A stretch of DNA of 64,000 nucleotides from Hyphomicrobium sp. (GTDB taxonomy: Bacteria > Pseudomonadota > Alphaproteobacteria > Rhizobiales > Hyphomicrobiaceae). The notes under the pieces are model-generated. The model was not told the DNA's origin. It saw only the letters and a program-made list of their open reading frames with translations, and ran no database searches. The stretch covers positions 248,001 through 312,000 of the forward strand of contig NZ_JAIETU010000005.1 in the NCBI RefSeq assembly GCF_019744875.1, in the 5' to 3' direction. This document shows, one piece after another, positions 54,402-64,000 of this stretch. The translations under genes and the position numbers were made by a program. The number at the start of each line of letters is the position of its first letter. Position 1 is the first letter of the stretch.

Positions 54402-56310
54402 GGTATCGATCCGATGCGGGGCGGCGGGTGCCGGCGGGGCCCGATCGCGCGGAGGCCAGGAGGCCGGGCAGGCGCACGACAAAGCGCGCGCCTTTCGGGC
54501 GACCGGCTACGCCGTCGACGGCCGTCTTGTTCTCGGCGGTGATCTCGCCGCCGTGGGCGCGGACGATTTCGCGCGAGATCGAAAGACCGAGACCGGAGTT
54601 CTTGCCGCGAATGGCTTCGGTGTCGGGGCGGTCGGTGTAGAAGCGGTCAAACACGACCGTCAGGCGATCGGACGGAATGCCGGGGCCATGGTCGTCGACC
54701 GTCAACTCCACGGTCGGGCCGACGCGGCGCACCCTGACCGTCACCACCTCTTCTTCGGGCGAGAACGAAACCGCGTTGTCGACGAGGTTGGTGAGCACCT
54801 GGCCCAGGCGGCCGTCGTGGCCGTTGACCAGATAGGCGCCGTCGAAGGCGGCCGGCTCGACGGCAATCTCGACGCGGCGGGTGTCGCCGGACAGGATATC
54901 GCGGAAAATCTGCGCCACGCTCGTGACGACGTTGGTGACGTCCACGGGGCCCATCTGCTGGCGCGCCAGCTCGGCGTCGAGGCGGGAGGCGTTCGAGACG
55001 TCGGTGATGAGCTGGTTGAGGCGCTTCAGCTCGTTCTGGATCTGGCGCACCACTTCCTTTTTTTGCTCGTCCGTCTTGGCGTAGGCGAGCGCTTCGGACA
55101 TCGAGCGCGCAGCGGTCAGCGGGTTCTTGAGCTCGTGGGCGACGTCGGCGGCGAAGCTTTCGCTCGCTTCGACGCGCCGGTAGAGGGCCGCCGTCATGGC
55201 GGCAAAGGCGGAGGCCATCTGCCCCACCTCGTCGTTGCGTTGGGAGAAATCCGGTAGCTCGTGGCGGGCGCTGATGTTGCGGCTGACGAGATCGGCGGAC
55301 GCGGACAGGCGGCGGATCGGGCCCGCCACGGTGCGCGCCAGCAGGAACGCGCTCAACAGCGACGCCAGGAACGCAAAGGCGGCCAGCACCCAGATCTGGT
55401 CGCGCTGGTCGGCGATGATGTCGTCGATCTCGCCCGGGCGGGTCGACATGAGCAGCACGCCCTGGACGACGGAGGCGCGCTTGATCGGCACGGCCGTCGA
55501 GACGATCTGCTCGCCCTTGTCGTTGAGCAGGAGCATGGCCGAGGGCGTTCCGTCCTGAAGCGCCTTGCGCACTTCCGGATACGACGTGCCGTTGGCGTTG
55601 CCGATCTCCTTATAGACGGGCAGGTCTTCGCCCATCATGCGCGACTTGAGGCGCGTCCAGAAATCCTTCGGGCGCATGCGGCTGTCGCTGGCGACCTTGG
55701 GCTCGTGGCGCGTGAGCTGGCCGCGCCTGAGCAGGGTCGCCGAGTCGATGACCAGCGTTCCGTCCTGACTGTAAACGCGCGCGCGGCGCGTCGTCGGTTC
55801 GATCAGGCGGCGCAGAATGGGCGCCACGAGCTCCGGGCGGATCGACAGCTCATGAGCGGCGAAGGCGTCCTCACCCGAGCCGCCGTCGTCGGCGTCGGGC
55901 ATGGCCATGTTGTCGGTATGGATGACGATCCGGCCCGTCTCGACACGCGCGTTGCCCGCGATCGCGGCGGCGATGATCTCGCCCTGGACGCGCAGGGACT
56001 CGCGCTTGGCGTCGATCAGCCAGCCGTTGTTCTCGGAGAAATAGAGGATGCCGCCGATCATCACGACGAGGCCGCCGAGGCTGGCCACCAGCACGCGGCG
56101 CAGCAGGCTGGCGCTGACGAAGCGCACGGGCGGAAACGCCTGCCACCACCGGGCCATGGCGGCGCCGGCCTTCGTCTGCTTGCGCAGGGGATTTTTGCGC
56201 CGCAGATAGCGCAAGGGCAGGGCCACCGTCCCAGCGGCGCGGCGCGCTCCGGCCAGGATGGCCTCGGAGCCCGCTGCAAACGTCGGCGATCGCTCGGTAT
56301 CGAGCGCCAT
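54376..56310 (-). CDS. chvG: Sensor histidine kinase ChvG
   Basis: FAADVAHELKNPLTAARSMSEAL H-box; VDDHGPGIP; GLGLSISREIVRAHGG; adjacent to chvI. Confidence 0.92.
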   Translation of the reverse strand: MALDTERSPTFAAGSEAILAGARRAAGTVALPLRYLRRKNPLRKQTKAGAAMARWWQAFPPVRFVSASLLRRVLVASLGGLVVMIGGILYFSENNGWLIDAKRESLRVQGEIIAAAIAGNARVETGRIVIHTDNMAMPDADDGGSGEDAFAAHELSIRPELVAPILRRLIEPTTRRARVYSQDGTLVIDSATLLRRGQLTRHEPKVASDSRMRPKDFWTRLKSRMMGEDLPVYKEIGNANGTSYPEVRKALQDGTPSAMLLLNDKGEQIVSTAVPIKRASVVQGVLLMSTRPGEIDDIIADQRDQIWVLAAFAFLASLLSAFLLARTVAGPIRRLSASADLVSRNISARHELPDFSQRNDEVGQMASAFAAMTAALYRRVEASESFAADVAHELKNPLTAARSMSEALAYAKTDEQKKEVVRQIQNELKRLNQLITDVSNASRLDAELARQQMGPVDVTNVVTSVAQIFRDILSGDTRRVEIAVEPAAFDGAYLVNGHDGRLGQVLTNLVDNAVSFSPEEEVVTVRVRRVGPTVELTVDDHGPGIPSDRLTVVFDRFYTDRPDTEAIRGKNSGLGLSISREIVRAHGGEITAENKTAVDGVAGRPKGARFVVRLPGLLASARSGPAGTRRPASDRYHDPLRERG

Positions 56311-56408
56311 AAGACCTCCAGTGCGGTCCCGGGACTATCCGGCTGGCCGGTGGTTTGACGTGCTCAGTACGCGCGCTCCGGGGAGTGCGCGAAGCGGGCC
56401 TGCCGGCG

Positions 56409-57116
56409 CTATGCTTCCTTGAAGCGGTAGCCTACGCCATACAGGGTCTCGATGACATCGAAGTTGTCGTCGACCTGCTTGAACTTTTTCCGCAAGCGCT
56501 TGATATGGCTGTCGATCGTACGATCGTCCACGTAGACCTGATCGTCGTAGGCGGCGTCCATGAGCGCGTCGCGCGTCTTGACCACGCCGGGACGGTGGGC
56601 GAGCGCCTGGAGGATCAGGAACTCGGTCACGGTCAACGTGACGGGCCGGTTGTCCCAATGGCAGGTGTGGCGCTCGGGATCGAGCTTCAGCTTGCCGCGC
56701 TCCAGGATGTTGGCGACCACCGGCTCCGGGGTCGTGCCATCCTTGGGCGACAGGCGGCGCAGGATGGCGCGCACGCGCTCGACGATGAGACGCTGCGAGA
56801 ACGGCTTGGCGATGTAGTCGTCGGCCCCCATCTTGAGGCCGAACAGCTCGTCGATCTCTTCGTCCTTGGAGGTCAGGAAGATCACGGGCATGTCGGATTG
56901 CTGGCGAACGCGGCGGAGAAGCTCCATGCCGTCCATGCGCGGCATCTTGATATCGAAGATGCCGAGGTCGGCCGGATCCTCCGTCAGGGCTTCGAGCGCG
57001 GAGGCGCCATCGCTGTAGGTGCGGACCTTGTAGCCCTCGGCCTCGAGCGCCATGCCGAGCGAGGTGAGAATGTTGCGCTCGTCATCGACCAGCGCGATCG
57101 TGCTTTTCTCTTTCAT
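56409..57116 (-). CDS. chvI: Response regulator ChvI
   Basis: [40 protein letters not shown]; winged-helix C-terminus [34 protein letters not shown]. Confidence 0.94.
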   Translation of the reverse strand: MKEKSTIALVDDERNILTSLGMALEAEGYKVRTYSDGASALEALTEDPADLGIFDIKMPRMDGMELLRRVRQQSDMPVIFLTSKDEEIDELFGLKMGADDYIAKPFSQRLIVERVRAILRRLSPKDGTTPEPVVANILERGKLKLDPERHTCHWDNRPVTLTVTEFLILQALAHRPGVVKTRDALMDAAYDDQVYVDDRTIDSHIKRLRKKFKQVDDNFDVIETLYGVGYRFKEA

Positions 57117-57264
57117 GTTCCGACTTTCCTAGCGGCACCCTAGAGCCCAGATGGCGCTTTATGGCTCCAAGGTGGATCAATTGTGGCGGGAACCTTACTA
57201 TGCCCCAGCGCCTGAACCAAAACTGAACAGGCACAAGCGCAAAACGGAACCACGAGGCAATCCC

Positions 57265-58032
57265 ATGGCAGCCCAAGATCCCGATCTCCCGCAGCCGCCG
57301 GCCGAGGCCAAGGCCTCCCCTGGCGTGGCTGCCCGTACGCTGGTGCGCCGCGCCCTCAAGGCGTCGCTCGCAACGCTGGATGCGGGGACGGGCCATCCTT
57401 ACGCCTCGCTGGTCACAATCGCAACCGACGTGGACGGCACGCCGCTGTTTCTCATCTCAACTCTCGCGCTGCACACGAAAAACATCGCTAACGACGACCG
57501 GATCAGCCTGCTGTTCGACGGGACGGACGGGCGGGGCGACCCGCTGGCGGGCGGGCGCGTCACGCTGATCGGGCGAGCGGCCAAGTCCCGGCGGCCGACG
57601 GCGCCGGAGCGCTTTCTCGCCCGCCACGAGGCCGCGCGCGGGTATGCGGGGTTTCCCGATTTCGCGTTCTACGAGCTGGTGCCCGAGCGGGCGCACTACA
57701 TCGGGGGGTTCGGGCGCATCGTGGACCTGGCGCCGAGCGACCTCCTGGTCGACCTGTCCGGCTCGGCCGCGCTGGTCGAAGGGCATGACGACGTCGTCTC
57801 GCACATGAACGAAGACCACGCCGCGGCGATCGAGCTTTACGCAACCGAGCTAGCCGGTGCGCCGGGCGGGGCCTGGCGCATGACCGGGATCGACCCTGAG
57901 GGCATCGACCTCGTCTGCGACGGCATTACGGCCCGGTTGCCGTTCACCACGCCTGTGCATTCGCCCGACGGGGCGCGCGAGCAGCTCATTCGTTTCGCAG
58001 CGGCGGCCCGAGCCCGAAATGCCCAGAAGTAA
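57265..58032 (+). CDS. HugZ-like pyridoxamine 5'-phosphate oxidase family protein with DUF2470-type C-terminus
   Basis: [62 protein letters not shown]. Confidence 0.88.
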   Translation: MAAQDPDLPQPPAEAKASPGVAARTLVRRALKASLATLDAGTGHPYASLVTIATDVDGTPLFLISTLALHTKNIANDDRISLLFDGTDGRGDPLAGGRVTLIGRAAKSRRPTAPERFLARHEAARGYAGFPDFAFYELVPERAHYIGGFGRIVDLAPSDLLVDLSGSAALVEGHDDVVSHMNEDHAAAIELYATELAGAPGGAWRMTGIDPEGIDLVCDGITARLPFTTPVHSPDGAREQLIRFAAAARARNAQK

Positions 58033-58160
58033 GCGGCGTTGCTTACTTCTTGTGCGCTTGTCGTGTTGTTCTTTCGGATGATAGATTCGACGCCCCCGCC
58101 ACCATAAGAAGGAGCCGAAATCACCGACAACCGAGTCTCATTCGTGCGGAGGAGCGCCCA

Positions 58161-59969
58161 ATGAACGCAATGCGGCCTGGCGAGTTGCGTGAACGTTGTC
58201 CCGCCGTGCTGGCGTTCGTCGATGAAGCGACGAACCTTTTCAAGCCGGATACCGTCATCTGGTGCACGGGCAGCAAAGCCGAATACCAGTATCTCTTGCG
58301 CGCCATGGTGAAGACCGGAACGGCGCAATGGCTCAACCCGGAGCTGCGCCCCAACTCCGTTCTCGTCCGTTCGGACCCGGCCGACGTCGCGCGCGTCGAA
58401 GATCAGACCTTCATCTGCTCCGTATCACCCGACGACGCAGGGCCGACGAACAACTGGTCCGACCCCGCCAAGATGAAAGCCAACCTGCGCGAGTTGTTCG
58501 ACGGCGCCATGGTGGGGCGCGTGATGTATGTGGTGCCGTATTCGATGGGCCCGGTCGGCTCGCCGATTGCGCGCATCGGCATCATGATCACGGACAGCGC
58601 CTACGCGGCCGCCAGCATGCACATCATGACGCGCGTGGGCGACACCGTGCTTGCCGCGCTCGGCACAGGCACAGATTTCGTTCGGGGACTACACACGGTC
58701 GGCGTGCCTCTCAAGAAGGCCACCTGGGCCGACGAACCGTGGCCCTGCAATCAAACGAAGTACATCGCGCACTTCCCCGAGACGCGTGAGATCTGGTCCT
58801 ACGGCTCGGGATATGGCGGCAACGCGCTGCTCGGCAAGAAATGCCACTCGCTCCGCATCGCCTCGGCGCAGGCGCGCGACGAGGGCTGGCTCGCCGAGCA
58901 CATGCTGATCCTCAAGCTCACCAATCCCGAAGGAAAATCGAAGTTCATCGCGGCCGCGTTTCCCTCCGCCTGCGGCAAGACCAATCTCGCGATGCTGGTT
59001 CCCACCATTCCCGGCTGGAAGGCGGAAACCATCGGTGACGACATCTGCTGGATGAAGTTCGGCGCCGACGGGCGGCTCTACGCCATCAACCCCGAGACCG
59101 GCTTCTTCGGGGTCGCGCCCGGCACATCGAACGAGAGCAATCTCAATGCGATGAAGACTCTGGACGCCAACTGCATTTTCACGAACGTCGCGCTCACCGA
59201 AGACGACGACATCTACTGGGAGGGCATGGGCAAGGAGCCCCCGGCCCAACTGACCGACTGGCTGCGACGGCCCTGGACGCCATCGGCCGGCAGGCCTGCC
59301 GCGCACCCCAACGCGCGCTTCACCGCGCCTGCCGCGCAGTGCCCCGTCATCGCCAAGGAATGGGACGATCCGGCGGGCGTGCCAATCGATGCGATCCTGT
59401 TCGGCGGCCGGCGTGCGTCCGTCGTGCCGCTCGTGTCCGAAGCCCTGTCGTGGCGCCACGGCACGTTCCTCGGCTCGATCATGGCATCCGAAAAGACCGC
59501 CGCGGCAGCCGGGCAGATCGGCGACCTGCGCCGCGACCCGATGGCGATGCTGCCGTTCTGCGGCTACCACATGGGCGACTACTTCCGGCACTGGATCGAG
59601 ATGGGGGAGAAGGGCGGCGAGACCATGCCGAAGATCTTCTACGTCAACTGGTTCAGAAAGAGCGCGGAAGGCAAGTTCCTGTGGCCCGGCTATGCCGAGA
59701 ACAGCCGCGTGCTGAAGTGGATCTTCGAGCGCTGCGACGGCACGGCAGAGGCGATCGAAACGCCGATCGGCAAACTTCCGGCCGACGGCGCGCTGGATCT
59801 CGACGGTCTCAAGGTCGAACCGTCCGCCATGGCCGAGCTCTTGAAGGTCGATCGCGAAGGCTGGAAGGCCGAGCTGCCATCGATCAAGGAGCATTTCGAG
59901 ACGTTCGGCGCCAAGCTTCCGCAAGGGCTCGCAGCCGAACTCACCGCGCTCGAGCAGCGGCTCGGCTGA
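58161..59969 (+). CDS. pckG: Phosphoenolpyruvate carboxykinase (GTP)
   Basis: [80 protein letters not shown] signature. Confidence 0.95.
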   Translation: MNAMRPGELRERCPAVLAFVDEATNLFKPDTVIWCTGSKAEYQYLLRAMVKTGTAQWLNPELRPNSVLVRSDPADVARVEDQTFICSVSPDDAGPTNNWSDPAKMKANLRELFDGAMVGRVMYVVPYSMGPVGSPIARIGIMITDSAYAAASMHIMTRVGDTVLAALGTGTDFVRGLHTVGVPLKKATWADEPWPCNQTKYIAHFPETREIWSYGSGYGGNALLGKKCHSLRIASAQARDEGWLAEHMLILKLTNPEGKSKFIAAAFPSACGKTNLAMLVPTIPGWKAETIGDDICWMKFGADGRLYAINPETGFFGVAPGTSNESNLNAMKTLDANCIFTNVALTEDDDIYWEGMGKEPPAQLTDWLRRPWTPSAGRPAAHPNARFTAPAAQCPVIAKEWDDPAGVPIDAILFGGRRASVVPLVSEALSWRHGTFLGSIMASEKTAAAAGQIGDLRRDPMAMLPFCGYHMGDYFRHWIEMGEKGGETMPKIFYVNWFRKSAEGKFLWPGYAENSRVLKWIFERCDGTAEAIETPIGKLPADGALDLDGLKVEPSAMAELLKVDREGWKAELPSIKEHFETFGAKLPQGLAAELTALEQRLG

Positions 59970-60002
59970 GCCGGGGGCTTCCTCATCGACGCACCTGCAG
60001 CG

Positions 60003-60029
60003 GCCCCGGACGCAAGTCTGGGGCTTTTT
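60003..60029 (+). terminator. Rho-independent terminator after pckG
   Basis: GCCCCGGAC-GCAA-GTCTGGGGC followed by TTTTT. Confidence 0.85.
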
Positions 60030-60220
60030 GCATTGCTCCGTGCTCGGCGCGACAAATTCGACGTGCTGGCCACTCGCTCTGCGCCATGAATCGTGATCTA
60101 AAATTAGGCATCCAAGTGCGCGGCGGGGCGCCCTCGGCCTGTCAGAGTTTTCAGGTCTGCTTCACGCTTCGGCGCGATTTCGTCCGACGCGTGTTCCGAT
60201 ATCTGACACGCTGATCGTCA

Positions 60221-60637
60221 TTGGCGGTTCCGTGGGCGAATGCGATGCTGAACTGGCTTCTCAGGATGCTTCGGCGCCCGCCCGACGCGGCGCCAAAACC
60301 CATCGTCGCGACGCCGGTGCGCGTCACGCACGACGATAAGCTCATCACGGTCAACGATGGCGCGAGCGCGCCGGTTTCCATGACGTGGCCCGAGGTCGGC
60401 AACGTTTCCGTTCTGACGACCGACGCTGGGCCCTTCGAGGCAGACTTGTTCTGGATCGTGACGGACCGCGACGGGCGGCAGTCCCTGATCGTGCCGATGG
60501 GCGCCGAGGGGGAGCCTGCGCTGCTGCAGTCCATGCAGGCTCGGCTGGCCGGTTTCGACAACATGGCCGTCGTGGAAGCGATGAGCAGCACCTCGAACGC
60601 CGTCTTCCAGATATGGCCCGCCGCCGATCTAGCCTAG
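60221..60637 (+). CDS. Hypothetical protein
   Basis: ORF with ordinary codon usage; likely start at internal MLNWLLRMLRRP; 3' end overlaps convergent gene by 9 nt. Confidence 0.6.
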   Translation: MAVPWANAMLNWLLRMLRRPPDAAPKPIVATPVRVTHDDKLITVNDGASAPVSMTWPEVGNVSVLTTDAGPFEADLFWIVTDRDGRQSLIVPMGAEGEPALLQSMQARLAGFDNMAVVEAMSSTSNAVFQIWPAADLA

Positions 60638-61912
60638 ATCGCTGGCGGCTTTCGGCACCGCGACGTCCGGCGCGGCGCCGATGTTCGCCTGCTTGGCGCG
60701 GGCCTCTGGTGCGAGCCGCTGCATCGCGTCGCGCACGGTATGCATGGCCCACCGCGAGAGGCCCAGCGCAACCGCTGCCAGGCGGCGGGCCGACCAGAGC
60801 GCCGACGTGTCGAGCGCCATCGCCCTCATGCGGAGCGCAAGCGCGAACGAGCGGGCGTCGGACCGGCATTTGGCTTCGTCGTCGTAGAAGCGCCCGATCT
60901 TCTCGACGTCCATGCCCGGCGTTGCGAGCCAGTCCGAGACGTAGCCGTTACACAGGCGCTCGACATCGACGAGAGCCTTGCGGGCGCCCGTGCCGGCGGC
61001 CGGGCACGCCGTCGCGAACGCGTCTCCGATCAGCACGACGCCGGGCTGGCGATAGCCGCGCGTTGCATAAAGATCGATGGGGCGGACCTTGACGGGGCCT
61101 GCGATGCGCATCGGGCCGGTCAGGCGGGCGAGGCGCGGCATGGCGGCGTTCAGCGTCGCTTCGGGATCGTCGCGGAAGGCGCGCAGCCATGGGTCGCCGA
61201 CCTCGCGGTAGACGAACAGGTTCGCGCGCATGCGCTGGCCGATGGGAAACAGCGTGATGTAGGAGACGCGGTGACGGGCGCGCTCGCTGTAGTGCGTGAG
61301 GGCGCGGAACGGAAAGCGGCTGCCCGGCTCCGGCTCGACGTCGAAGCCGATCGTCACCGAAAATCCTGTTGCGAGATCGATGCGGTCCATGCCCATCGAC
61401 TGGCGCAACGCGTTGCCCAAGCCACTCGCCAGGATGACGAGACGCGCCGTCACAACCTCGCCGGATGCGAGCGTGACGCGCTGGAGATCCGGGCCGTTGG
61501 CGACGTCCGTCGCCTTGTCGCGCTTGAACACCACATTGGATGGGATCTCGGCGCGCAGCGTGTTCACAAGCCGGCCATAGTCGATGCCGTGCTGGTCGCT
61601 CAAGCGCTTCTCGATCAGATGGCCGAGGCGCGAGACCCAGGCGCGCTCGTCATGCGTGGATGCGGCGCGCACGGCATTGGCCAGGCCCGTCTTCTGCAGC
61701 ACCGCCATCTGCTCGGAGTCGAGCTTTTCGCAGCGGAACTCGGCCGGATAAACGGCATGGGGATCGACGACGGCGACGGCATGTCCCGCCCGCGACAGCA
61801 TCGTCGCGGCGATGGACCCGGCAAGGCCCGCGCCGACAATGACGACGTCAAAGATCCGTTGGTCCGCTGCGGTAACTGACACGCGCTGTTCCCGTACCCA
61901 TTCTGTCTGCAC
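60629..61912 (-). CDS. FAD-dependent oxidoreductase/monooxygenase
   Basis: FDVVIVGAGLAGSIAATMLSRAGHAVAVVD Rossmann motif; PGVVLIGDAFATACPAAGTGARKALVDVERL. Confidence 0.87.
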   Translation of the reverse strand: MQTEWVREQRVSVTAADQRIFDVVIVGAGLAGSIAATMLSRAGHAVAVVDPHAVYPAEFRCEKLDSEQMAVLQKTGLANAVRAASTHDERAWVSRLGHLIEKRLSDQHGIDYGRLVNTLRAEIPSNVVFKRDKATDVANGPDLQRVTLASGEVVTARLVILASGLGNALRQSMGMDRIDLATGFSVTIGFDVEPEPGSRFPFRALTHYSERARHRVSYITLFPIGQRMRANLFVYREVGDPWLRAFRDDPEATLNAAMPRLARLTGPMRIAGPVKVRPIDLYATRGYRQPGVVLIGDAFATACPAAGTGARKALVDVERLCNGYVSDWLATPGMDVEKIGRFYDDEAKCRSDARSFALALRMRAMALDTSALWSARRLAAVALGLSRWAMHTVRDAMQRLAPEARAKQANIGAAPDVAVPKAASDLG

Positions 61913-62051
61913 AAAATACGGAGGTATCTCACCGCCAGTGTTATGCGGAATACGGGCCAGGAACCGTTAACATCGGCCGCCGGGGGCGCCGCTTTCGCGG
62001 GCGTGATCAATATTCCGTTAATCGGCCGGTTCGGGAGACTGAAGAGCGGCC

Positions 62052-62774
62052 CTAGTAGCGGGTCGTAAGCTCCGTGAGCCAGGCGGGGGACGCCGCCACG
62101 AGCGCGGCCTCGATCGACTTGTCGAGCCCGGTCAGGATGAGCAGCGCGACGGCGATCAACAGAGCCCCGAGCACCGCCTTGCCGCCGCTGCCCGCCTGCA
62201 TCAGGCGGCTGCGCCAGCGGATCATGGCCTCGCGCGAGAGAAGCCCCATGAGCAGCAACGGCAGGGCGGCGCCGATGCCGAACACCGCCATGGTGGCGGC
62301 GACCTCGCCGAGATTTTCGCCGCGGGCCGCGAGCAGCGACGCCGCGCCCAGCGTCGGGCCGACGCACGGCGCCCAGACCGCGCCGAGCAACAGTCCCAGC
62401 AGGAACTGCCCTTGAGAGCCGCGCGTCGAAAACCGGCCGAAGGTTTCCTCGATGGTGTTTCCGAACGGGCTGCCGGCGGCGGCGAGCCGGACCTGCAGCG
62501 GCTGGACGACGAGGACCAGCCCGATGACCAGCAAGACCCCAGCCGCAATGGTGCGAAACAGCCCGGCATCGAGGCCGAGTGCAAAGCCGATCGTGGCGAC
62601 GAACAGGCCCAGAACCGTGAAGGACAGCGCCACGCCCAGCGCAAGCGCCGCGGGCGCCCAACGGTGCTCCGCCGCCGCCGCGCCGAGCACGATCGGAAGC
62701 AGCGGCAGCACGCAGGGCGACAGCACCGACAAGACGCCTGCGAGCGCGGCGAGGGCGAGAGCACCGAGTGTCAT
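62052..62774 (-). CDS. ccdA: Cytochrome c biogenesis protein CcdA / DsbD-like transmembrane protein
   Basis: LAGVLSVLSPCVLPLLPIVLGAA; GAVWAPCVGPTLGAASLLAA. Confidence 0.92.
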   Translation of the reverse strand: MTLGALALAALAGVLSVLSPCVLPLLPIVLGAAAAEHRWAPAALALGVALSFTVLGLFVATIGFALGLDAGLFRTIAAGVLLVIGLVLVVQPLQVRLAAAGSPFGNTIEETFGRFSTRGSQGQFLLGLLLGAVWAPCVGPTLGAASLLAARGENLGEVAATMAVFGIGAALPLLLMGLLSREAMIRWRSRLMQAGSGGKAVLGALLIAVALLILTGLDKSIEAALVAASPAWLTELTTRY

Positions 62775-62803
62775 GCCTCAAGACCGTCGTTGGACCGATC
62801 CAC

Positions 62804-63199
62804 CTAAAGCGCCGACTTGATCAGAGCCTCGATGCCCTTGGCGCTCGTGTCGCCGGCGGAGCGGCCCGTTTCCGTCTTGCCTTTGTAGGCGATGAGCGTG
62901 GACTGGCTGCGCGCATTCAGCTCTTTCAGCGCTGCGCCGCCGGTGTCGAAGTCGAGCTCGTACAGCACCACGTCTTTCAGGGCGGGCTCGTCCTTGATGG
63001 TGTCGATGGCCTTTTTCTGAGCAGTGCACGTTGGGCACCAGGGCGCAGACACATGGATCACGACGGCCTTGCCCGCCGCCTGATCGGCAGCGACGGCGGC
63101 GGCGTCATAGGTCTTTCTTTCCAGGGCGGCGGCCGGTTCCGACACGGCGAGGCCGAACGACAGCATCACGGCGGCGAGCATCATAAGGCGTTTGATCAT
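62804..63199 (-). CDS. Thioredoxin family periplasmic protein
   Basis: Signal peptide; VVIHVSAPWCPTCTAQKKAIDTI. Confidence 0.92.
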   Translation of the reverse strand: MIKRLMMLAAVMLSFGLAVSEPAAALERKTYDAAAVAADQAAGKAVVIHVSAPWCPTCTAQKKAIDTIKDEPALKDVVLYELDFDTGGAALKELNARSQSTLIAYKGKTETGRSAGDTSAKGIEALIKSAL

Positions 63200-63298
63200 G
63201 GTATTCTCTCCCAAGGGGGCCGGATTTGATTTGTCTCCCGACCGGTATGCGTCCGCCAATGGATACGCGGCCGGGCGGCTTCAGTTTCGCGTTGCACG

Positions 63299-63976
63299 TC
63301 AATTGCGGATCGCGCGGTCCAAATTCTTTGACTTGTCGAGATTGAGCGCCTGATCCGCGTTCTTCATGGCGCCGATGCGGGCCGAGTTGACGTCGGCCCC
63401 CTCGAAATCGGCGCCCGTCACATCGGCCCCCGTGAAGTCGGACCCGCCGAGCTCGCTGCCGGCCAGCGACGCGCCCGTGAGGTCGGCGCCATTGAGCACC
63501 GTGTATTCGATCAGAACGCGACGCATGTTCGCCCCCTTCATCGAGGCGCCCGTCAGATCGGCACTGCGAAACGTGCCGCGCATGAGACCCATCGACTGGT
63601 TCTTCTCGTCGGCCGAAAGATCAGCACCGTCCAGCTTGGCGCCCTTCAGGTTCGCTTTTGAAAAGTCGCCCGCGACGCGCGCGCCCGTCATGTCCGCGCC
63701 TTCGAGGTTGGCGCCGACGAGTTGCGTGCCGAACAGGCTCGCGCCCTTGAGATTGGCGCCGGTCCATTTCGAATTCAGCGACCAGGCGGAGTCGAGGTTG
63801 ACGCCTTCGAGGTTGGCGTTCGAGAAATCCGATCCCATCAGGCGGGCGGCCTGCAGGCTGACGCGGCGCAGGTCCATGCCGGAGAGGTCGAGCTTGTTCA
63901 AGGCCTTGCCGAACAGATCCAGCTTTTCGCCGGGCGCCAGCTTGGCGATGGCGGCCTCGATGTCGGCGCGGCTCAT
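63299..63976 (-). CDS. Pentapeptide repeat-containing protein (start may lie beyond window edge)
   Basis: Repeated A(D/N)LxG(A/T): ANLEGVNLDSA, ANLKGASLFGTQLVGANLEGADMTGA, ADLTGASLAGSELGGSDFTGADVTGADFEGADV. Confidence 0.93.
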   Translation of the reverse strand: MSRADIEAAIAKLAPGEKLDLFGKALNKLDLSGMDLRRVSLQAARLMGSDFSNANLEGVNLDSAWSLNSKWTGANLKGASLFGTQLVGANLEGADMTGARVAGDFSKANLKGAKLDGADLSADEKNQSMGLMRGTFRSADLTGASMKGANMRRVLIEYTVLNGADLTGASLAGSELGGSDFTGADVTGADFEGADVNSARIGAMKNADQALNLDKSKNLDRAIRN

Positions 63977-64000
63977 CTCGGCTTTCGTGAACTGGTCGGA

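Overview
This 64 kb window is high-GC alphaproteobacterial chromosome. It most resembles a Hyphomicrobium-like serine-cycle methylotroph: the glycerate dehydrogenase is close to the Hyphomicrobium enzyme, the left edge carries what looks like the N-terminus of methylsuccinyl-CoA dehydrogenase, and there is a single-Cys SoxYZ-like carrier of the quinoprotein-dehydrogenase-associated type. Most of the window is ordinary housekeeping sequence: speD, AsmA, apt, mtnA plus a class II aldolase, fbp, prk, rpe, cfa, hrpB, rsmD, rluB, tadA, hprA, three TonB-dependent receptors with exbB/exbD/tonB, the ptsH/EIIA-man/hprK/chvG/chvI cluster, GTP-type PEP carboxykinase, and ccdA/thioredoxin. The accessory part runs from about 12.9 to 23.0 kb. 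It holds (i) a Sec-signal, extremely Q-rich protein ending in an AT-rich C-terminal domain that looks like a polymorphic RNase toxin, overlapping a small Cys-rich probable immunity gene; (ii) two large secreted proteins of unknown function; (iii) a decayed stretch at the 3' end of a tRNA-Ala(GGC) gene; and (iv) an IS1595-family element whose terminal inverted repeats enclose a passenger membrane-protein gene. Other points worth checking are a single-base frameshift that removes the C-terminal beta-signal of a TonB receptor, an intergenic-type repeat inserted in frame into hrpB, clustered TTCCCGAT/ATCGGGAA motifs upstream of two TonB receptors, a GTP-PEPCK at the locus where relatives usually carry ATP-PEPCK, and a candidate DHAP-type methylthioadenosine salvage module. 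All calls were made by eye; no database search was run.
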